A DNA stretch of 64,000 bases from Mycolicibacterium pulveris (GCF_010725725.1 NZ_AP022599.1:5420750-5484749), one strand, 5' to 3'; shown: positions 1-9,847, numbered from the stretch's first letter. The notes: a model not told the origin generated them from the letters alone. Translations and numbers: made by a program.

Positions 1-1010
1 GTCTTGGAGGCGTCACTCTTGAACTGCAGATCCACGACGTATTCGCCGCGCTGCTGATCCAGACCCGAGTTGGCGTTCTCGATCTGCTCGCCGCTGATGA
101 TCGAGGGGGCCAGCAGGTACACCTCTTCGCCGTTGGTCGAGCACGTGATCAGCGGCTGGTTCGGGTCGTCGTGGCCGGCCAGGACGTCGTCCTCGCCGCA
201 ACGGGTGGCCTGAAACTGCAGCGCCAGGATCTGGATCGTCTGGTCGGTGCTCTGACGCAACTGCTTTTCGTCGTCGATGCGCTTCTGCAGCGGCACGTCC
301 TCGGGCGACTTGGGCGCCTCGCCGGGGGGCGGCGGTGGTGCAGGGCTGGGTGACGGCGGCGCCGGGGTGCCCGGCGTCGGCGGCGGCGTCGGCGCGGGCT
401 GCGCCGGCGGTTCCTCGGGGTACGGACGCGGCTGCGGCGCGGGCGGCGGCGTCTCCTGCCCGCCCTGCGCGGGTTGCTGCCCACCTTCGGCGGGCAGCGG
501 GGCGCCCGGTTCGGCGGGAGCGGGCATCCCGGGCATGCCGGGGAGTCCGGGCATTCCCGGCAGACCCGGTATGCCACCGGGGGTGGCGGGCGGCGCGCCC
601 TCGGGCCCCTCCGTCGGCGGCTGCTGCATGGCGGGGATGGCGTGGATGACCGGCCGGATGTAGAGCCGTGCGGTCTGGCCGAGGCTGCGCGCGTCGCTGG
701 TGTCGCTGCCGGGCACGGTGATGACCAGGTTGTTGCCGTCGATGATGACCTCAGAGCCCGAGACGCCCAACCCGTTGACGCGGTCGTTGATGATCTGCTG
801 GGCCTGGTTGAGCGCCTCGCGGGTGGGCGCCGATCCGTCCGGTGTGCGCGCGGTCAGGGTGACACGGGTGCCACCCTGCAGGTCGATGCCCAATTTCGGC
901 TCGGCCTGCTTGTCTCCGGTGAGAAAGACAAGGAGGTAAGCGCCGATGAGCAACGCCAAGAACAGCGACAGATAGCGGTATGGGTGCACCGGCGCCGAAG
1001 ACGATGCCAC
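1..1010 (-). CDS. secD: SecD, Sec translocase auxiliary subunit (partial, C-terminus off window)
   Basis: SecD works with SecF and the SecYEG channel to drive late steps of protein export, using the proton motive force. Only the first 336 residues are in the window. The start is GTG at 1010, preceded by AAGGAG. Residues 13-31 form the first membrane segment, followed by the family signature [10 protein letters not shown] at 41-50. A Pro/Gly-rich insert of about 100 residues follows from residue 131 in the periplasmic P1 region, which is common in mycobacterial SecD. It lies 64 bp downstream of yajC on the same strand. The identity rests on the signature and on the yajC-secD order. Confidence 0.93.
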   Translation of the reverse strand, partial: MASSSAPVHPYRYLSLFLALLIGAYLLVFLTGDKQAEPKLGIDLQGGTRVTLTARTPDGSAPTREALNQAQQIINDRVNGLGVSGSEVIIDGNNLVITVPGSDTSDARSLGQTARLYIRPVIHAIPAMQQPPTEGPEGAPPATPGGIPGLPGMPGLPGMPGMPAPAEPGAPLPAEGGQQPAQGGQETPPPAPQPRPYPEEPPAQPAPTPPPTPGTPAPPSPSPAPPPPPGEAPKSPEDVPLQKRIDDEKQLRQSTDQTIQILALQFQATRCGEDDVLAGHDDPNQPLITCSTNGEEVYLLAPSIISGEQIENANSGLDQQRGEYVVDLQFKSDASK

Positions 1011-1074
1011 GTTTCAGGGTCTCCTTGAGGTCAGTTCGTCAGCACCGCAAAGCGTACGTGCTCTTGCTGAGTCC

Positions 1075-1407
1075 TCAGTTGTCAGTCTTCGTGTTGGGGC
1101 TGTCGGTGAGTTCGGTGGCGGTCGATTCGTCGTCCTCATCGAACTCGTCGTCGTCTTCGATGCGGTCGCGGACGGCGAGCTTCATCCAGGTCGTGACGAC
1201 TCCCGGGGCGATCTCCAACTCGACGTCGTCGTCGGTGATCGTGACGATGGTGCCTTCCAGGCCGGAGGTGGTGTGAATCCGGTCGCCGACCTGAAGCGAA
1301 TTGTGCAAATCGATGGTGGCCTGCATCGCCTTCTTCTGGCGCCGCGACGCGAAGAACATGAACGCGCCCAGCACGATGAGCAGGGGCAGGAAGATGACGA
1401 GATCCAT
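1075..1407 (-). CDS. yajC: YajC, Sec translocon accessory membrane protein
   Basis: This 110-residue protein has one N-terminal membrane segment (residues 3-20) followed by the basic stretch SRRQKKAM and a small cytoplasmic domain with VGDRIHTTSGLEGTIV, typical of YajC. The tail is strongly acidic (DDDEFDEDDE). YajC associates with SecDF and the insertase YidC. It precedes secD on the same strand, the usual operon order. The length matches the family. The upstream 262 bp to the divergent gene at 1670 must hold promoters for both directions; I see no further gene there. Confidence 0.95.
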   Translation of the reverse strand: MDLVIFLPLLIVLGAFMFFASRRQKKAMQATIDLHNSLQVGDRIHTTSGLEGTIVTITDDDVELEIAPGVVTTWMKLAVRDRIEDDDEFDEDDESTATELTDSPNTKTDN

Positions 1408-1669
1408 GAGGATGGGTTCTTTCGTTAGGTCTTGCGGTCACGGCGCGCAGACGGCAGGCCAAGCGCCTCGTAAGTGACCAGTGTGCCATTGTGCCCGCGC
1501 CGATGAATGCACGCACCCGGCGTCCCGGTCCGCACGACGAAATCCGTTGCCATCTGCCCCTATGGCCGGCGAAGCCGTCGCCAGCGCGCGGAAATTGTGA
1601 TCGAATCGGTGCAATTCGCGGTGTGGCGTGTGCTGATCCTTACCGACCTACGACGACGGGAGCGCCCCG

Positions 1670-3112
1670 ATGGCCGACACGTTGCGCGTTGAAAACTTCA
1701 TCGGCGGCGAGCGTGTCGACTCGTCGAGCGGGGCCACGATGGCGTTGGTCGACCCCAGCACCGGCGAGAGGTACGGCAGCGCCCCGATCTCCACCGAGGC
1801 CGACATCGACAGCGCCTACGCCGCGGCGGCCACGGCGTTCATCGACTGGAAGCGCACCACCCCGGCGGCGCGGCAGAAGGCGCTGCTCGACTTCGCCGAC
1901 GACGTGGAGAAACACGCCACCGAACTGGTCGAGGCCGAGGGCCGCAACACCGGCAAACCCAACCACGTCACCATGGCCGAGGAGATCCCGCCGATGGTCG
2001 ACCAGATCAGGTTCTTCGCCGGTGCGGCACGGGTGCTGGAGGGCAAGTCCGCCGGCGAGTACATGGCCGACCACACCTCGTGGATCCGCCGCGAGCCGGT
2101 CGGGGTGGTCGGCCAGGTAGCGCCGTGGAATTACCCGATGATGATGGCGATCTGGAAGTTCGTGCCCGCGATCGCCGCCGGCAACACCGTCGTGCTCAAG
2201 CCCAGCGACACCACCCCGGTGACAACGGTGATGCTCGCCGAAATCGCGGCGCGACATGTGCCGCCCGGCGTGCTCAACGTGATCTGCGGTGACCGGGACA
2301 CGGGTGCCGCGGTGATCGCGCACCCGATGCCGCAGATGGTGTCGATCACCGGTTCGGTGGCCGCGGGCCGAGCGGTGGCCGTCAGCGCAGGCGGGCATTT
2401 GAAGCGCACGCATCTGGAGTTGGGCGGCAAGGCACCGGTGCTGGTGTTCGACGACTGCGACATCGCGGCGGCCGCAGCGGGTATCGCCACGGCGGGCTAC
2501 TTCAACGCCGGGCAGGACTGCACCGCGGCCACCCGGGTGCTGGTCGACGCCAAGGTGGCCGCCGACCTGACCGATGCGCTGGCCGAGCAGGCGCGGGGCG
2601 CGACGACGACGTTCGGCAGGCCGGCTGACGACGAGGACGCCTGGGTGCCGCCGGTCAACAACGCCAACCAGCTCGAGCGGGTGCTGGGACTTCTCGGCGA
2701 GGTGCCGTCGCACGCCAGCGTGGCCGTCGGCGGAGCACGGCAGGGTGACCGGGGCTTCTACGTCGAGCCGACGGTGATCGGCGGGCTGCGCCACGACGAC
2801 CGGTTGAGCCGGCAGGAGATCTTCGGCCCGGTCATCACCGTGCAGACCTTCTCCGCCGAGGAGGAGGCGCTGGCCTGGGCCAACGGGGTGGAGTACGGGT
2901 TGGCGTCGTCGGTGTGGACCCGCGACGTGTCACGGGCGTTGCGGGTCCCGGCCGCGCTGGACTTCGGCTGCGTGTGGATCAACACCCATATTCCGCTGGT
3001 GGCCGAGATGCCCCACGGCGGCTTCAAGTCCTCCGGCCACGGCAAGGACCTGTCGATGTACGGCTTGGAGGACTACACCCGCATCAAGCATGTGATGGCC
3101 TACACGGGTTAG
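1670..3112 (+). CDS. Aldehyde dehydrogenase, probable gamma-aminobutyraldehyde dehydrogenase
   Basis: A full-length 480-residue NAD-dependent aldehyde dehydrogenase. Visible family features are the PWNYP segment near residue 158, the Rossmann glycine motif ITGSVAAGR, the general base region LELGGKAP and the catalytic cysteine in FNAGQDCTA. The FNAGQDC context and overall sequence resemble gamma-aminobutyraldehyde or betaine aldehyde dehydrogenases, so a role in putrescine breakdown to GABA is likely. In M. tuberculosis the comparable position holds gabT, a GABA transaminase, which fits the pathway. No transaminase is present here. The exact substrate is inferred from family only. Confidence 0.85.
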   Translation: MADTLRVENFIGGERVDSSSGATMALVDPSTGERYGSAPISTEADIDSAYAAAATAFIDWKRTTPAARQKALLDFADDVEKHATELVEAEGRNTGKPNHVTMAEEIPPMVDQIRFFAGAARVLEGKSAGEYMADHTSWIRREPVGVVGQVAPWNYPMMMAIWKFVPAIAAGNTVVLKPSDTTPVTTVMLAEIAARHVPPGVLNVICGDRDTGAAVIAHPMPQMVSITGSVAAGRAVAVSAGGHLKRTHLELGGKAPVLVFDDCDIAAAAAGIATAGYFNAGQDCTAATRVLVDAKVAADLTDALAEQARGATTTFGRPADDEDAWVPPVNNANQLERVLGLLGEVPSHASVAVGGARQGDRGFYVEPTVIGGLRHDDRLSRQEIFGPVITVQTFSAEEEALAWANGVEYGLASSVWTRDVSRALRVPAALDFGCVWINTHIPLVAEMPHGGFKSSGHGKDLSMYGLEDYTRIKHVMAYTG

Positions 3113-3122
3113 CCGCCCCGGC

Positions 3123-3431
3123 TCAGAAGACGCCGTCGGTCAACAGCGTCGCCACGAAGCGATAGATCTCATCGACGGTGAGTTCGACCCCGTCGACCTC
3201 GAGGTCGATCAGGTTCGACAACAGGTCATCGGTGGGCTTCCAGCACCGCTCGGCGATCTTGAGATCGACGTACTGATACAGCGCCTCTTCGTCTCGCGGC
3301 GACAACGGTGCGGCGGCCCACCGGGCGAACAACGGCCAGTCCTCTTCGGGGAACCCGAATGCCTCGCAGAGCGCGGTGGCTGAATTTTGGCGTGCAACAA
3401 TGGAATCGGTGATGCCAGGCCGTTCAGGCAT
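3123..3431 (-). CDS. Short cytochrome P450-like fragment (F to I helix region only)
   Basis: This 102-residue ORF resembles the middle of an actinobacterial P450: LCEAFGFPEEDWPLF, then DDLLSNLIDLEVDGVELTVDEI, then VATLLTDG, where a full enzyme continues into the AGxxTT oxygen-binding motif. Here translation stops right after it. There is no ExxR motif and no heme-binding Cys loop, so it cannot be a working P450. It has its own ATG and an upstream region with palindromes, so it may be expressed as a small protein, or it may be a relic. It ends convergently, 10 bp from the dehydrogenase stop. Confidence 0.5.
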   Translation of the reverse strand: MPERPGITDSIVARQNSATALCEAFGFPEEDWPLFARWAAAPLSPRDEEALYQYVDLKIAERCWKPTDDLLSNLIDLEVDGVELTVDEIYRFVATLLTDGVF

Positions 3432-3480
3432 GCCGGCCTCCTCAGAAGAATCGGGATTAGCGTACGTACGGTAAACGTTT

Positions 3481-3497
3481 AGATAGCCAGGCTATCT
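3481..3497. promoter_or_regulatory. Perfect 8-1-8 palindrome, candidate operator
   Basis: AGATAGCC-A-GGCTATCT is a perfect inverted repeat 50 bp upstream of the P450-like gene that starts at 3431 on the minus strand. A second palindrome, CGTACGTACG, lies at 3462-3471. Both look like dimeric repressor sites, for example of the TetR type. The regulator is unknown. Confidence 0.45.
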
Positions 3498-3593
3498 TCC
3501 CGAATCGAGGGCTGCCGTCACGCAGATCACATGTCGTGGGTGAACCTCGTCCCATCCAGGTGGCGTTGGGATCCACGTCACCGAGTGCTGGCA

Positions 3594-3635
3594 CGCAAAG
3601 TGCCCCGATGCCGTTGGGGCACGGGACACTTTGCG
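3594..3635. terminator. Nested inverted repeat, probable terminator of the 4351-3662 gene
   Basis: A 9-bp stem CGCAAAGTG/CACTTTGCG encloses a second hairpin, GTGCCCC with GGGGCAC (3600-3622), that shares bases with it, so two folds compete. It lies just past the stop of the membrane-protein gene at 3662. No U-tract follows, so intrinsic termination is not certain. Confidence 0.4.
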
Positions 3636-3661
3636 GTTGCCCGGGTCACCGGGCGCGAGTA

Positions 3662-4351
3662 TCAACGGTGCGCGAGCCGCTGTCCGCGGTGGCCGCCGTT
3701 GCTGCGAAACATGTTGCGCCAGCTGCGACGGCGCGGTTGCGCGGAATCCGCGGTCGGCCCGATGACCTCGGTGTGCTGATCGGCCATCGCGGGCTCAGAC
3801 CGGTCGGCAGATACCGCTGCTGCGGGCGCGGGCTCGGCCACGGTGGTCGTCGTACGGTCCGCCCACTCGACGTCACGCACGCTGCGCACCGAGATGCGGC
3901 CGAGCGCGGCGCCGCCCAGGAGCACGATCAGCGCGCCAAGGCCGTAGAAGTACGTCAGCTCCAGCGCCACGCGCTTGGCCTCGGTGGCCGCGACCGGCGC
4001 GCCGGCGTCGCCGATTCCGAGCGGGCCCGCCAGGGCACGGCCGATGACGAACCAGGCACCGCCGGCAACGGCGAGCCAGCCGCCGAACATGGCCGTCGCC
4101 CGGTTACGTGACACCAGCAGCATCAGACCACCCAACGCGGTCACCGCCCCGGGTAGCACCTCCAGCCAGCCCCGTCCGGTGGTCCACGTCCACGCCCGGT
4201 CCGGGCTGAACGCGAAGTTGAACAGCGGACCGATGAACGGAATGAGCGCACCCCACGCACCCAAAAGAATCAACAGCAAGCCGCTTGCGGCGCCCCGACT
4301 GCGCCGCATGTGCAGTCGGCCGCCCCTGGTGGGTACACGCGTGTTGGTCAT
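3662..4351 (-). CDS. Conserved hypothetical membrane protein
   Basis: A 229-residue protein with an N-terminal basic segment followed by four hydrophobic stretches, near residues 23-45, 65-82, 88-108 and 130-150. A hydrophilic tail of about 75 residues rich in Ala, Arg and Ser follows, probably cytoplasmic. I do not recognise a characterised family. It is divergent from the gene at 4424, with a 72-bp shared upstream region. The composition matches the neighbours, so it looks like a native mycobacterial membrane protein. Confidence 0.7.
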   Translation of the reverse strand: MTNTRVPTRGGRLHMRRSRGAASGLLLILLGAWGALIPFIGPLFNFAFSPDRAWTWTTGRGWLEVLPGAVTALGGLMLLVSRNRATAMFGGWLAVAGGAWFVIGRALAGPLGIGDAGAPVAATEAKRVALELTYFYGLGALIVLLGGAALGRISVRSVRDVEWADRTTTTVAEPAPAAAVSADRSEPAMADQHTEVIGPTADSAQPRRRSWRNMFRSNGGHRGQRLAHR

Positions 4352-4423
4352 GATGCCTCCTTGATCCCCGGCTGATTACCCACCTCGACGCCCGCGTAAT
4401 CCGGCGTCGCTAGGTTGGGCGGT

Positions 4424-5050
4424 ATGCGACTTGACGGTGGGGCAGCCCGGGCGGTGTTGGCCGACGCGTGGGAGCGGTGGTCTGGGCGCTGCAGCCAACT
4501 CAGCGCCGAGGAATGGTCCACGCCCACGCGCTGCGCGGGCTGGAATGTCGCGGCGCTGGTCGCGCACGTGTGCCCGGATTCCGCGATGTTCACCCGGCTC
4601 GCCGAGGCGGTGGTGGATCCACCGGCGGCGGTCACCGACGCCGCAATTCTGTTGCGGCGTTTCAACGAACCCGGCGGTGCCGCCCACACGCACGCCGGCA
4701 GCCTCGCCGAGCAGGCGGTGTCCGACGCCGCGGAGCTGACTCCGGAGGCGGCGGCCCGTCGATTCGCCGAATCCGCCGAAACACTGCGCGAGACAACGGC
4801 ACCGGCAGACACCGTGATTGCCTATCCGTTCGTGGGCAGCACAACGCTCGCGGTGATCGCCGAGACCGCGCTGACGGAGGCCACCGTGCATCTGCTCGAC
4901 CTCGCCGCCGCGGTCGGTGGCGTCGAACCGTCACCGCAGGCGCTGGCGGCGACCCGTGACCTGTTGATCGCCGTTCCGGACCCGACGGCCGCGGTCGAGG
5001 TGCTGGCCGGTCGGGCCGCCCCCGATGCCGCGGTGCCTGCGATCCGCTGA
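4424..5050 (+). CDS. Mycothiol-dependent maleylpyruvate isomerase-fold (DinB-like) protein
   Basis: The sequence fits the actinobacterial TIGR03083-type family: the N-terminal LSAEEWSTPTRCAGWNVAALVAHV contains the GW-V-x-L-H helix used for metal or thiol binding, and a second helical region has ETALTEATVHLLDLA. Proteins of this fold use mycothiol as cofactor or bind metal, but few have known substrates. I place the start at the ATG at 4424; an in-frame TTG at 4415 would add three residues. No operon partner is seen on this strand. Confidence 0.7.
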   Translation: MRLDGGAARAVLADAWERWSGRCSQLSAEEWSTPTRCAGWNVAALVAHVCPDSAMFTRLAEAVVDPPAAVTDAAILLRRFNEPGGAAHTHAGSLAEQAVSDAAELTPEAAARRFAESAETLRETTAPADTVIAYPFVGSTTLAVIAETALTEATVHLLDLAAAVGGVEPSPQALAATRDLLIAVPDPTAAVEVLAGRAAPDAAVPAIR

Positions 5051-5061
5051 CTTCGGCGCCG

Positions 5062-5448
5062 CTACAGCGTCACAGCGAACGCCAGCAACACGACGGCGAG
5101 CAGCGGGAAGAGGCCTTGGGTGACCGCGGCGCGCGCCTTGTCCGGCGACGACAGCAACAGCACCAGCGCGGCGGCCAGCATCGACCCGGTGCCTGCGAAG
5201 ATCAGCGCGATGCCCACCCAGTTGTATCCGATGCCACCGACGACGATTCCGGTCAGCGTGATGACCGCCAGGAACAGGTTGTAGAAGCCCTGGTTGAACG
5301 CCAATTCCTGGGTGGCGAGCGCTTGTTCTTCGGACAAACCGAATGTCGCCCTGGTGCGGGCCGACGTCCAGGTGAACGACTCCATCACCCAGATGTAGAC
5401 GTGCAGCAGCGCCGCGAGACCGGCGAAGAACAGCGCGACGAAACCCAT
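5062..5448 (-). CDS. DUF1304 family small membrane protein
   Basis: A 128-residue protein with four hydrophobic segments and the family-typical opening of a first helix followed by HVYIWVMESFTW, then QELAFNQGFYNLFLA. These match DUF1304 (YqjF-like) membrane proteins of unknown function. The ATG at 5448 overlaps the upstream gene's stop in TGATG, so the two are translationally coupled. I infer that they form a two-gene membrane module. Confidence 0.8.
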   Translation of the reverse strand: MGFVALFFAGLAALLHVYIWVMESFTWTSARTRATFGLSEEQALATQELAFNQGFYNLFLAVITLTGIVVGGIGYNWVGIALIFAGTGSMLAAALVLLLSSPDKARAAVTQGLFPLLAVVLLAFAVTL

Positions 5449-6086
5449 CACACCCCGACGCTTTCCACGCGCACGACCGGCGGCAGCGCCAGCATGAGCA
5501 CACCGGTCAACGCCAGCCACACCACGGTGCTGTAGGCGCCGGGCAGCCCGATCCAGGTGTGCAGCAGCGCGGGCACGCCGAGCACACCGAGCGCCGCCGA
5601 CCACTTCGGCAGCACCGCGGTGCGCCAGACGACGTAAGCCGTCGCGAAAATCGCTGCCGCAGCGCCGAGTTGGCTGTAGTGGTAGAGCCACACCGCCAGC
5701 CCGAGGAACGGCTGCGCGTACTCGACGACGGTCAGGTCGTCGAACTGCACGACGGCCGCGGGCACCGCCACTTCGGCGGCCAGGCCCGCGGCCGTCAACG
5801 CGATGAACACCGAGGCGCCGATGACCGCGGTGTAGACCGCGCCCGTGGCCCCGGCGGCTGACCGAAGCGTCGCCGAGAGGACCCCGAAGAACAGCATGCC
5901 GAAGACGATGTGCACCACCGGCAAGGTGCCGTTGGCGGTGAGAAACGATGCGGCGCTGTCGAAATAGGATCGCACACCGCCGGTGTCGCCGGGCGCCTCG
6001 GGGGATCCGACGAGGTAGGCGGGCACGATCGCGGCCGCCGAGGCAAGTCCGCACAGCCCGCCGACCCGTATTGTTCCGCTGCCCAT
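5448..6086 (-). CDS. Conserved hypothetical multi-pass membrane protein
   Basis: A 212-residue protein with about six hydrophobic segments. The start is ATG at 6086 with AAGGAG eight bases upstream; a longer reading frame from 6167 runs back into ruvB and is less likely. No catalytic motif is visible and I do not recognise the family. It overlaps the DUF1304 gene by one base and follows ruvB by 11 bp on the same strand, so it may be the tail of the ruvCAB transcript. Confidence 0.65.
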   Translation of the reverse strand: MGSGTIRVGGLCGLASAAAIVPAYLVGSPEAPGDTGGVRSYFDSAASFLTANGTLPVVHIVFGMLFFGVLSATLRSAAGATGAVYTAVIGASVFIALTAAGLAAEVAVPAAVVQFDDLTVVEYAQPFLGLAVWLYHYSQLGAAAAIFATAYVVWRTAVLPKWSAALGVLGVPALLHTWIGLPGAYSTVVWLALTGVLMLALPPVVRVESVGV

Positions 6087-6097
6087 CGGAATTCTCC

Positions 6098-7159
6098 TTA
6101 TTCGAACAGGCCCGGCTGACCCAATCCGCTGACCCTGGTGGGCGGGGTCATCCCCAGGTGCGTCCACGCCTGCGGGGTGGCCACCCGCCCGCGCGGGGTG
6201 CGCGCGATCATGCCCGCCCGCACCAGGAACGGTTCACACACCTCCTCGACGGTGGTGGCCTCCTCCCCCACCGCGACGGCCAGCGTCGACACCCCGACCG
6301 GGCCGCCGCCGAAACTTCTTGTGAGCGCGGACAACACCGCCCGGTCGAGCCGATCGAGACCGAGCTCGTCGACGTCGTACACCTCCAACGCCGCCTTGGC
6401 GATATCTCGGGTGATGACCCCGTCGGCCCGTACCTCGGCGTAGTCACGAACCCGGCGCAGCAACCGGTTGGCGATGCGTGGTGTCCCGCGGGAACGCCGG
6501 GCGATCTCGGCGCCGGCGTCGGCGCCCAGCTCGATGCCCAGGATGCCGGCCGAGCGCATCAGCACCTGTTCCAGTTCGGCCGGCTCGTAGAAGTCCATGT
6601 GGGCGGTGAAACCGAACCGGTCGCGCAGCGGGCCGGTCAGCGCCCCGGAGCGGGTGGTCGCCCCGACCAGCGTGAACGGCGCGACCTCCAGCGGAATCGA
6701 CGTCGCCCCAGGGCCTTTGCCGACCACGACGTCGACGCGGAAGTCCTCCATCGCCAGATACAGCATCTCCTCGGCGGGCCGGGCGATGCGGTGGATCTCG
6801 TCGATGAACAGCACGTCGTGCTCGACGAGGTTGGACAGCATCGCCGCCAGGTCGCCGGCCCGCTCGAGCGCGGGGCCGGAGGTGACCCGCAGCGACGAAC
6901 CGAGTTCGGCGGCGATGATCATCGCCAGCGACGTCTTGCCCAGCCCGGGAGGCCCGGACAGCAGGATGTGATCGGGTGTGCCGCCGCGGTTCTTGGCGCC
7001 TTCGATGACCAACTGCAGCTGTTCGCGCACCCGCGGTTGACCGATGAACTCGCCGAGCGAGCGCGGCCGCAGGCTGGCGTCGATGTCGCCCTCCCCGACG
7101 GTCAGCGCCGGCGACACCTCCCGCTCGTCGGGGTCCTCGGGTTCGTCGAACCGGCTCAC
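6098..7159 (-). CDS. ruvB: RuvB, Holliday junction branch migration ATPase
   Basis: RuvB forms hexameric rings that pump DNA through the RuvA-bound Holliday junction. The 353-residue sequence has [11 protein letters not shown] near residue 30, Walker [12 protein letters not shown], Walker B LFIDEIHR, the sensor region GATTRSG and the C-terminal winged-helix domain ([11 protein letters not shown]). It overlaps ruvA by four bases (ATGA type) and is the last gene of ruvC-ruvA-ruvB. The length is normal and all ATPase motifs are intact. Confidence 0.98.
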   Translation of the reverse strand: MSRFDEPEDPDEREVSPALTVGEGDIDASLRPRSLGEFIGQPRVREQLQLVIEGAKNRGGTPDHILLSGPPGLGKTSLAMIIAAELGSSLRVTSGPALERAGDLAAMLSNLVEHDVLFIDEIHRIARPAEEMLYLAMEDFRVDVVVGKGPGATSIPLEVAPFTLVGATTRSGALTGPLRDRFGFTAHMDFYEPAELEQVLMRSAGILGIELGADAGAEIARRSRGTPRIANRLLRRVRDYAEVRADGVITRDIAKAALEVYDVDELGLDRLDRAVLSALTRSFGGGPVGVSTLAVAVGEEATTVEEVCEPFLVRAGMIARTPRGRVATPQAWTHLGMTPPTRVSGLGQPGLFE

Positions 7160-7743
7160 TTCTTACCTAGCATCGACAGCGCCGCGCGCAGCGCGCTCGC
7201 CTGGGTGGCTTCGGGGTCGTTGGCCAGCACCTTGTCGGTGGCCTCCTCGGCATGCTTGGCGGCAAAACCAAGGCCCACAAGGGCTTCCACCACCGGGCCG
7301 CGCACCGAGTGGCCGTTCACCGCGGCAGCGCCCGTCGGGGTGATCGCACCCATCTTGTCGCGCAGGCTGAGCACCATCAGCTCCGCGGTCTTCTTGCCCA
7401 CCTTGGGAATTCGTGTCAGCGCGGTGATGTCGCTCTCGGCGATGGCCTGGCGCAGGGTGGGGCCGTCGTACATGGCCAGCGCACCCAGCGCGATGCTGGG
7501 TCCGATCCCGGACACGCCGAGCAGCGTCAGGAACAGGTCGCGGGCGTCGCCGTCGGGGAAGCCGTACAGCGTCATCGAGTCCTCGCGCACGATCATCGCC
7601 GTGATCAGCCGTGCTTCGCTGCCGCGGCGCAGCGTGGCCAGCGCGGACGGGGTCGCCATCACCTTGTAGCCCACCCCGGCCGCCTCGATGACGACGTGGT
7701 CGAGGGCGATGTGGAGGACCTCGCCGCGAATGGATGCGATCAT
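7156..7743 (-). CDS. ruvA: RuvA, Holliday junction binding protein
   Basis: RuvA tetramers bind the four-way junction and load RuvB. The 195-residue protein starts at ATG 7743 (MIASIRGEV, the standard RuvA N-terminus) and has the OB-fold, the two helix-hairpin-helix motifs ([13 protein letters not shown] and [13 protein letters not shown]) and the C-terminal RuvB-binding domain. A longer frame that reads into ruvC is not the gene. It overlaps ruvC and ruvB by four bases on each side, so translation is coupled. Confidence 0.98.
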   Translation of the reverse strand: MIASIRGEVLHIALDHVVIEAAGVGYKVMATPSALATLRRGSEARLITAMIVREDSMTLYGFPDGDARDLFLTLLGVSGIGPSIALGALAMYDGPTLRQAIAESDITALTRIPKVGKKTAELMVLSLRDKMGAITPTGAAAVNGHSVRGPVVEALVGLGFAAKHAEEATDKVLANDPEATQASALRAALSMLGKK

Positions 7744-8327
7744 CGTGCTGCCTTCACCTTGGCCCGCTGGGCGGCCTGCTGGGCCTTTAACCTCGCGGTG
7801 TACTTGCGTTTCTGCTCGGCGGCCAGCGCTTCGGCGGCGGCCATCCGGGCGATCATCGGGGCGCGCCAGCAGTGGCAGATGGCCAGGGCCAACGCGTCGG
7901 CGGCGTCCGCGGGCGTCGGCTTGGTCTGCAGCGCGAGGATTCGGGTGACCATCGCGGTGACCTGAGCTTTGTCGGCATTGCCGTTGCCGGTGACGGCGGC
8001 CTTGACCTCGCTGGGCGTGTGGAAGTGCACGTCGATGTCGCGTTTGGCCGCCGCCAGCGCGATGACCCCGCCGGCCTGCGCGGTGCCCATCACGGTCGAC
8101 ACGTTCTGCTGGGAGAACACCCGCTCGATGGCGATGACGTCGGGTTTGTGGGTGTCCATCCAGTGCTCGACGGCGTCGCTGATGGTGAGCAGCCGGTGGT
8201 GCAGCGCCTGGTCCGAGGGGGTGCGCACGACGTCCACGTCCAGCGCGATGACTTGCCTGCCCTTGCCGCTCTCGATGACCGAAAGGCCGCAACGCGTCAA
8301 CCCGGGATCGACGCCCATCACCCGCAC
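7740..8327 (-). CDS. ruvC: RuvC, Holliday junction endonuclease
   Basis: RuvC cuts the junction that RuvAB migrates. Visible catalytic acids are the Asp in [11 protein letters not shown], the Glu in AIERVF and the Asp pair in [12 protein letters not shown] choose the GTG at 8327 because AAGGAG sits just upstream; an in-frame start at 8348 would add seven residues. The C-terminal 30 residues are basic and Ala-rich, as in other mycobacterial RuvC. It is the first gene of the operon. Confidence 0.97.
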   Translation of the reverse strand: MRVMGVDPGLTRCGLSVIESGKGRQVIALDVDVVRTPSDQALHHRLLTISDAVEHWMDTHKPDVIAIERVFSQQNVSTVMGTAQAGGVIALAAAKRDIDVHFHTPSEVKAAVTGNGNADKAQVTAMVTRILALQTKPTPADAADALALAICHCWRAPMIARMAAAEALAAEQKRKYTARLKAQQAAQRAKVKAAR

Positions 8328-8494
8328 GGCCGCTCCTTCTGTGAACACTTGTTCGAGAGCTTAGCGGGAGAAGTCGACACCGCCGGGCAGGACACGCTCG
8401 GGGCCTCCGCCCCTCTCGCCCAAACGGACATACGGGCGGAAAAGTGCGAGCAAATCCCGCCAAAACGTCGGTCTCGGCGCGGGAACGCTAGGAG

Positions 8495-9253
8495 TCAGTC
8501 CTCGCTGTCGAGCTGGGCCGCGACGTCGTCGGGGATGTCCATGTTGGTGTAGACCTCCTGCACGTCGTCGAGCTCTTCGAGCGCGTCGACCAGCTTGATG
8601 ATCTTGCGCGCACCTTCGAGGTCGACGGGCACGCTCACCGAGGGTTCAAAGCCGGCCTCCGCCGACTCGTAGTCGATCCCGGCCTCCTGCAGCGCGGTGC
8701 GCACCGCGACCAGATCGCCGGGCTCAGAGATCACCTGGAAGCTGTCGCCGAGGTCGTTGACCTCCTCCGCGCCGGCCTCGAGCACCGCGGTCAGCACGTC
8801 GTCCTCGCTCAGGCCGTCCTTGTCGAGGGTGACCACGCCCTTGCGGGAGAACAGATAGGCCACCGACCCGGGGTCGGCCATGTTGCCGCCGTTGCGGGTC
8901 ATCGCGACCCGGACCTCGCTGGCCGCGCGGTTGCGGTTGTCGGTGAGGCACTCGATCAGCACCGCGACGCCGTTGGGGCCGTAGCCCTCGTAGGTGATGT
9001 TCTGGTATTCGGCGCCGCCGGCTTCCTCCCCCGCGCCGCGGCGACGGGCCCGCTCAATGTTGTCGTTGGGGACCGAGTTTTTCTTCGCCTTCTGGATCGC
9101 GTCGTACAGCGTCGGGTTGCCGGCCGGGTCACCGCCGCCGACCCGCGCCGCCACCTCGACGTTCTTGATCAGTTTGGCGAACATCTTGCCGCGGCGGGCG
9201 TCGATGACGGCTTTCTTGTGCTTGGTGGTGGCCCACTTGGAATGGCCGCTCAT
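8495..9253 (-). CDS. YebC/PmpR family DNA-binding regulatory protein
   Basis: A 252-residue protein of the YebC family, beginning [15 protein letters not shown] and containing [10 protein letters not shown], both family signatures. Members are transcriptional regulators or, in some bacteria, help ribosomes through poly-proline. The acidic C-terminal region and the length are normal. It lies 167 bp upstream of ruvC on the same strand, an arrangement seen in many bacteria, but the gap suggests it has its own transcript. Confidence 0.95.
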   Translation of the reverse strand: MSGHSKWATTKHKKAVIDARRGKMFAKLIKNVEVAARVGGGDPAGNPTLYDAIQKAKKNSVPNDNIERARRRGAGEEAGGAEYQNITYEGYGPNGVAVLIECLTDNRNRAASEVRVAMTRNGGNMADPGSVAYLFSRKGVVTLDKDGLSEDDVLTAVLEAGAEEVNDLGDSFQVISEPGDLVAVRTALQEAGIDYESAEAGFEPSVSVPVDLEGARKIIKLVDALEELDDVQEVYTNMDIPDDVAAQLDSED

Positions 9254-9342
9254 TCAGGTCGTACCTCTTTCGTGCGCGCTTTTCTGCGCCAAGTTTTCAT
9301 GCGTTGAGTCCGCCCGACGAGTCTACGTGGGACTTTGATGCG

Positions 9343-9777
9343 TCACCGCACAGCGTCGGGCGGCGTCATCGCGACGATTCGGTAGTAGACGGCGGCGGGC
9401 CAGCCGATGTGGCCGGAGATGTGCACCTGGATCCACGTCGGCGCACCCGACGGATCGTCGGTGAATGCGGCAACGGCGTCGACGATCGCCGCCGTCTCGC
9501 CGCCGGCGCGAAGCGCCACCGACGTGGTCAGCGTCGCGTTCCCGAGCGCGCCTCGGGCATACGGCAGACGGTCGGGGACGAAGAATGACGCCTGAAAGCT
9601 GGGCACCCGGACGCCCTTGGGCGCGTTCGGCGCTCTGCGCAACGTCAGCCCGCTGACCTAGGGCTTGCCGTGGAACCAGACTGTGCCGGTGTAGTCGGTG
9701 CGGCGGGCCTCGCCGCCGCCGGGCAACCGCACCAGCGTGTCGACGCGCGGTTGCGGTTCCACCTCGATGAGGGTCAC
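9343..9777 (-). pseudogene. Hypothetical gene interrupted by an in-frame amber codon
   Basis: One frame reads from a GTG at 9777 through LIEVEPQPRVDTLVRLPGGG to GTVWFHGKP, meets TAG at 9660-9658, and continues in the same frame as VSGLTLRRAPNAPKGVRVP and on to the stop near 9343. Both halves look like protein and no indel is needed to join them, so a single nonsense change is the simplest reading. Alternatively the second half (99 residues from a TTG at 9642) may be translated alone. The family is not recognised. Confidence 0.45.
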
Positions 9778-9827
9778 CAACGCATCCGATCACACCTGTG
9801 GGCGTTTGCCCATCCGGTTTCACATCG

Positions 9828-9847
9828 ATCTTACTCAGCAGTAAGAT
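9828..9847. promoter_or_regulatory. Perfect inverted repeat upstream of acyl-CoA dehydrogenase, candidate TetR operator
   Basis: ATCTTACT-CAGC-AGTAAGAT is a perfect 8-4-8 inverted repeat that ends six bases before the ATG at 9854. A repressor bound here would cover the transcription or translation start. The TTACT...AGTAA core resembles sites of TetR-type regulators of lipid genes. The regulator is not in the window. Confidence 0.55.

Noticed and set aside
5948..7669. A 573-codon plus-strand open frame opposite ruvB
   Set aside because: It is antisense to ruvB and ruvA, which have all motifs; the product is Arg/Gly/His-rich low-complexity sequence typical of shadows in high-GC DNA.
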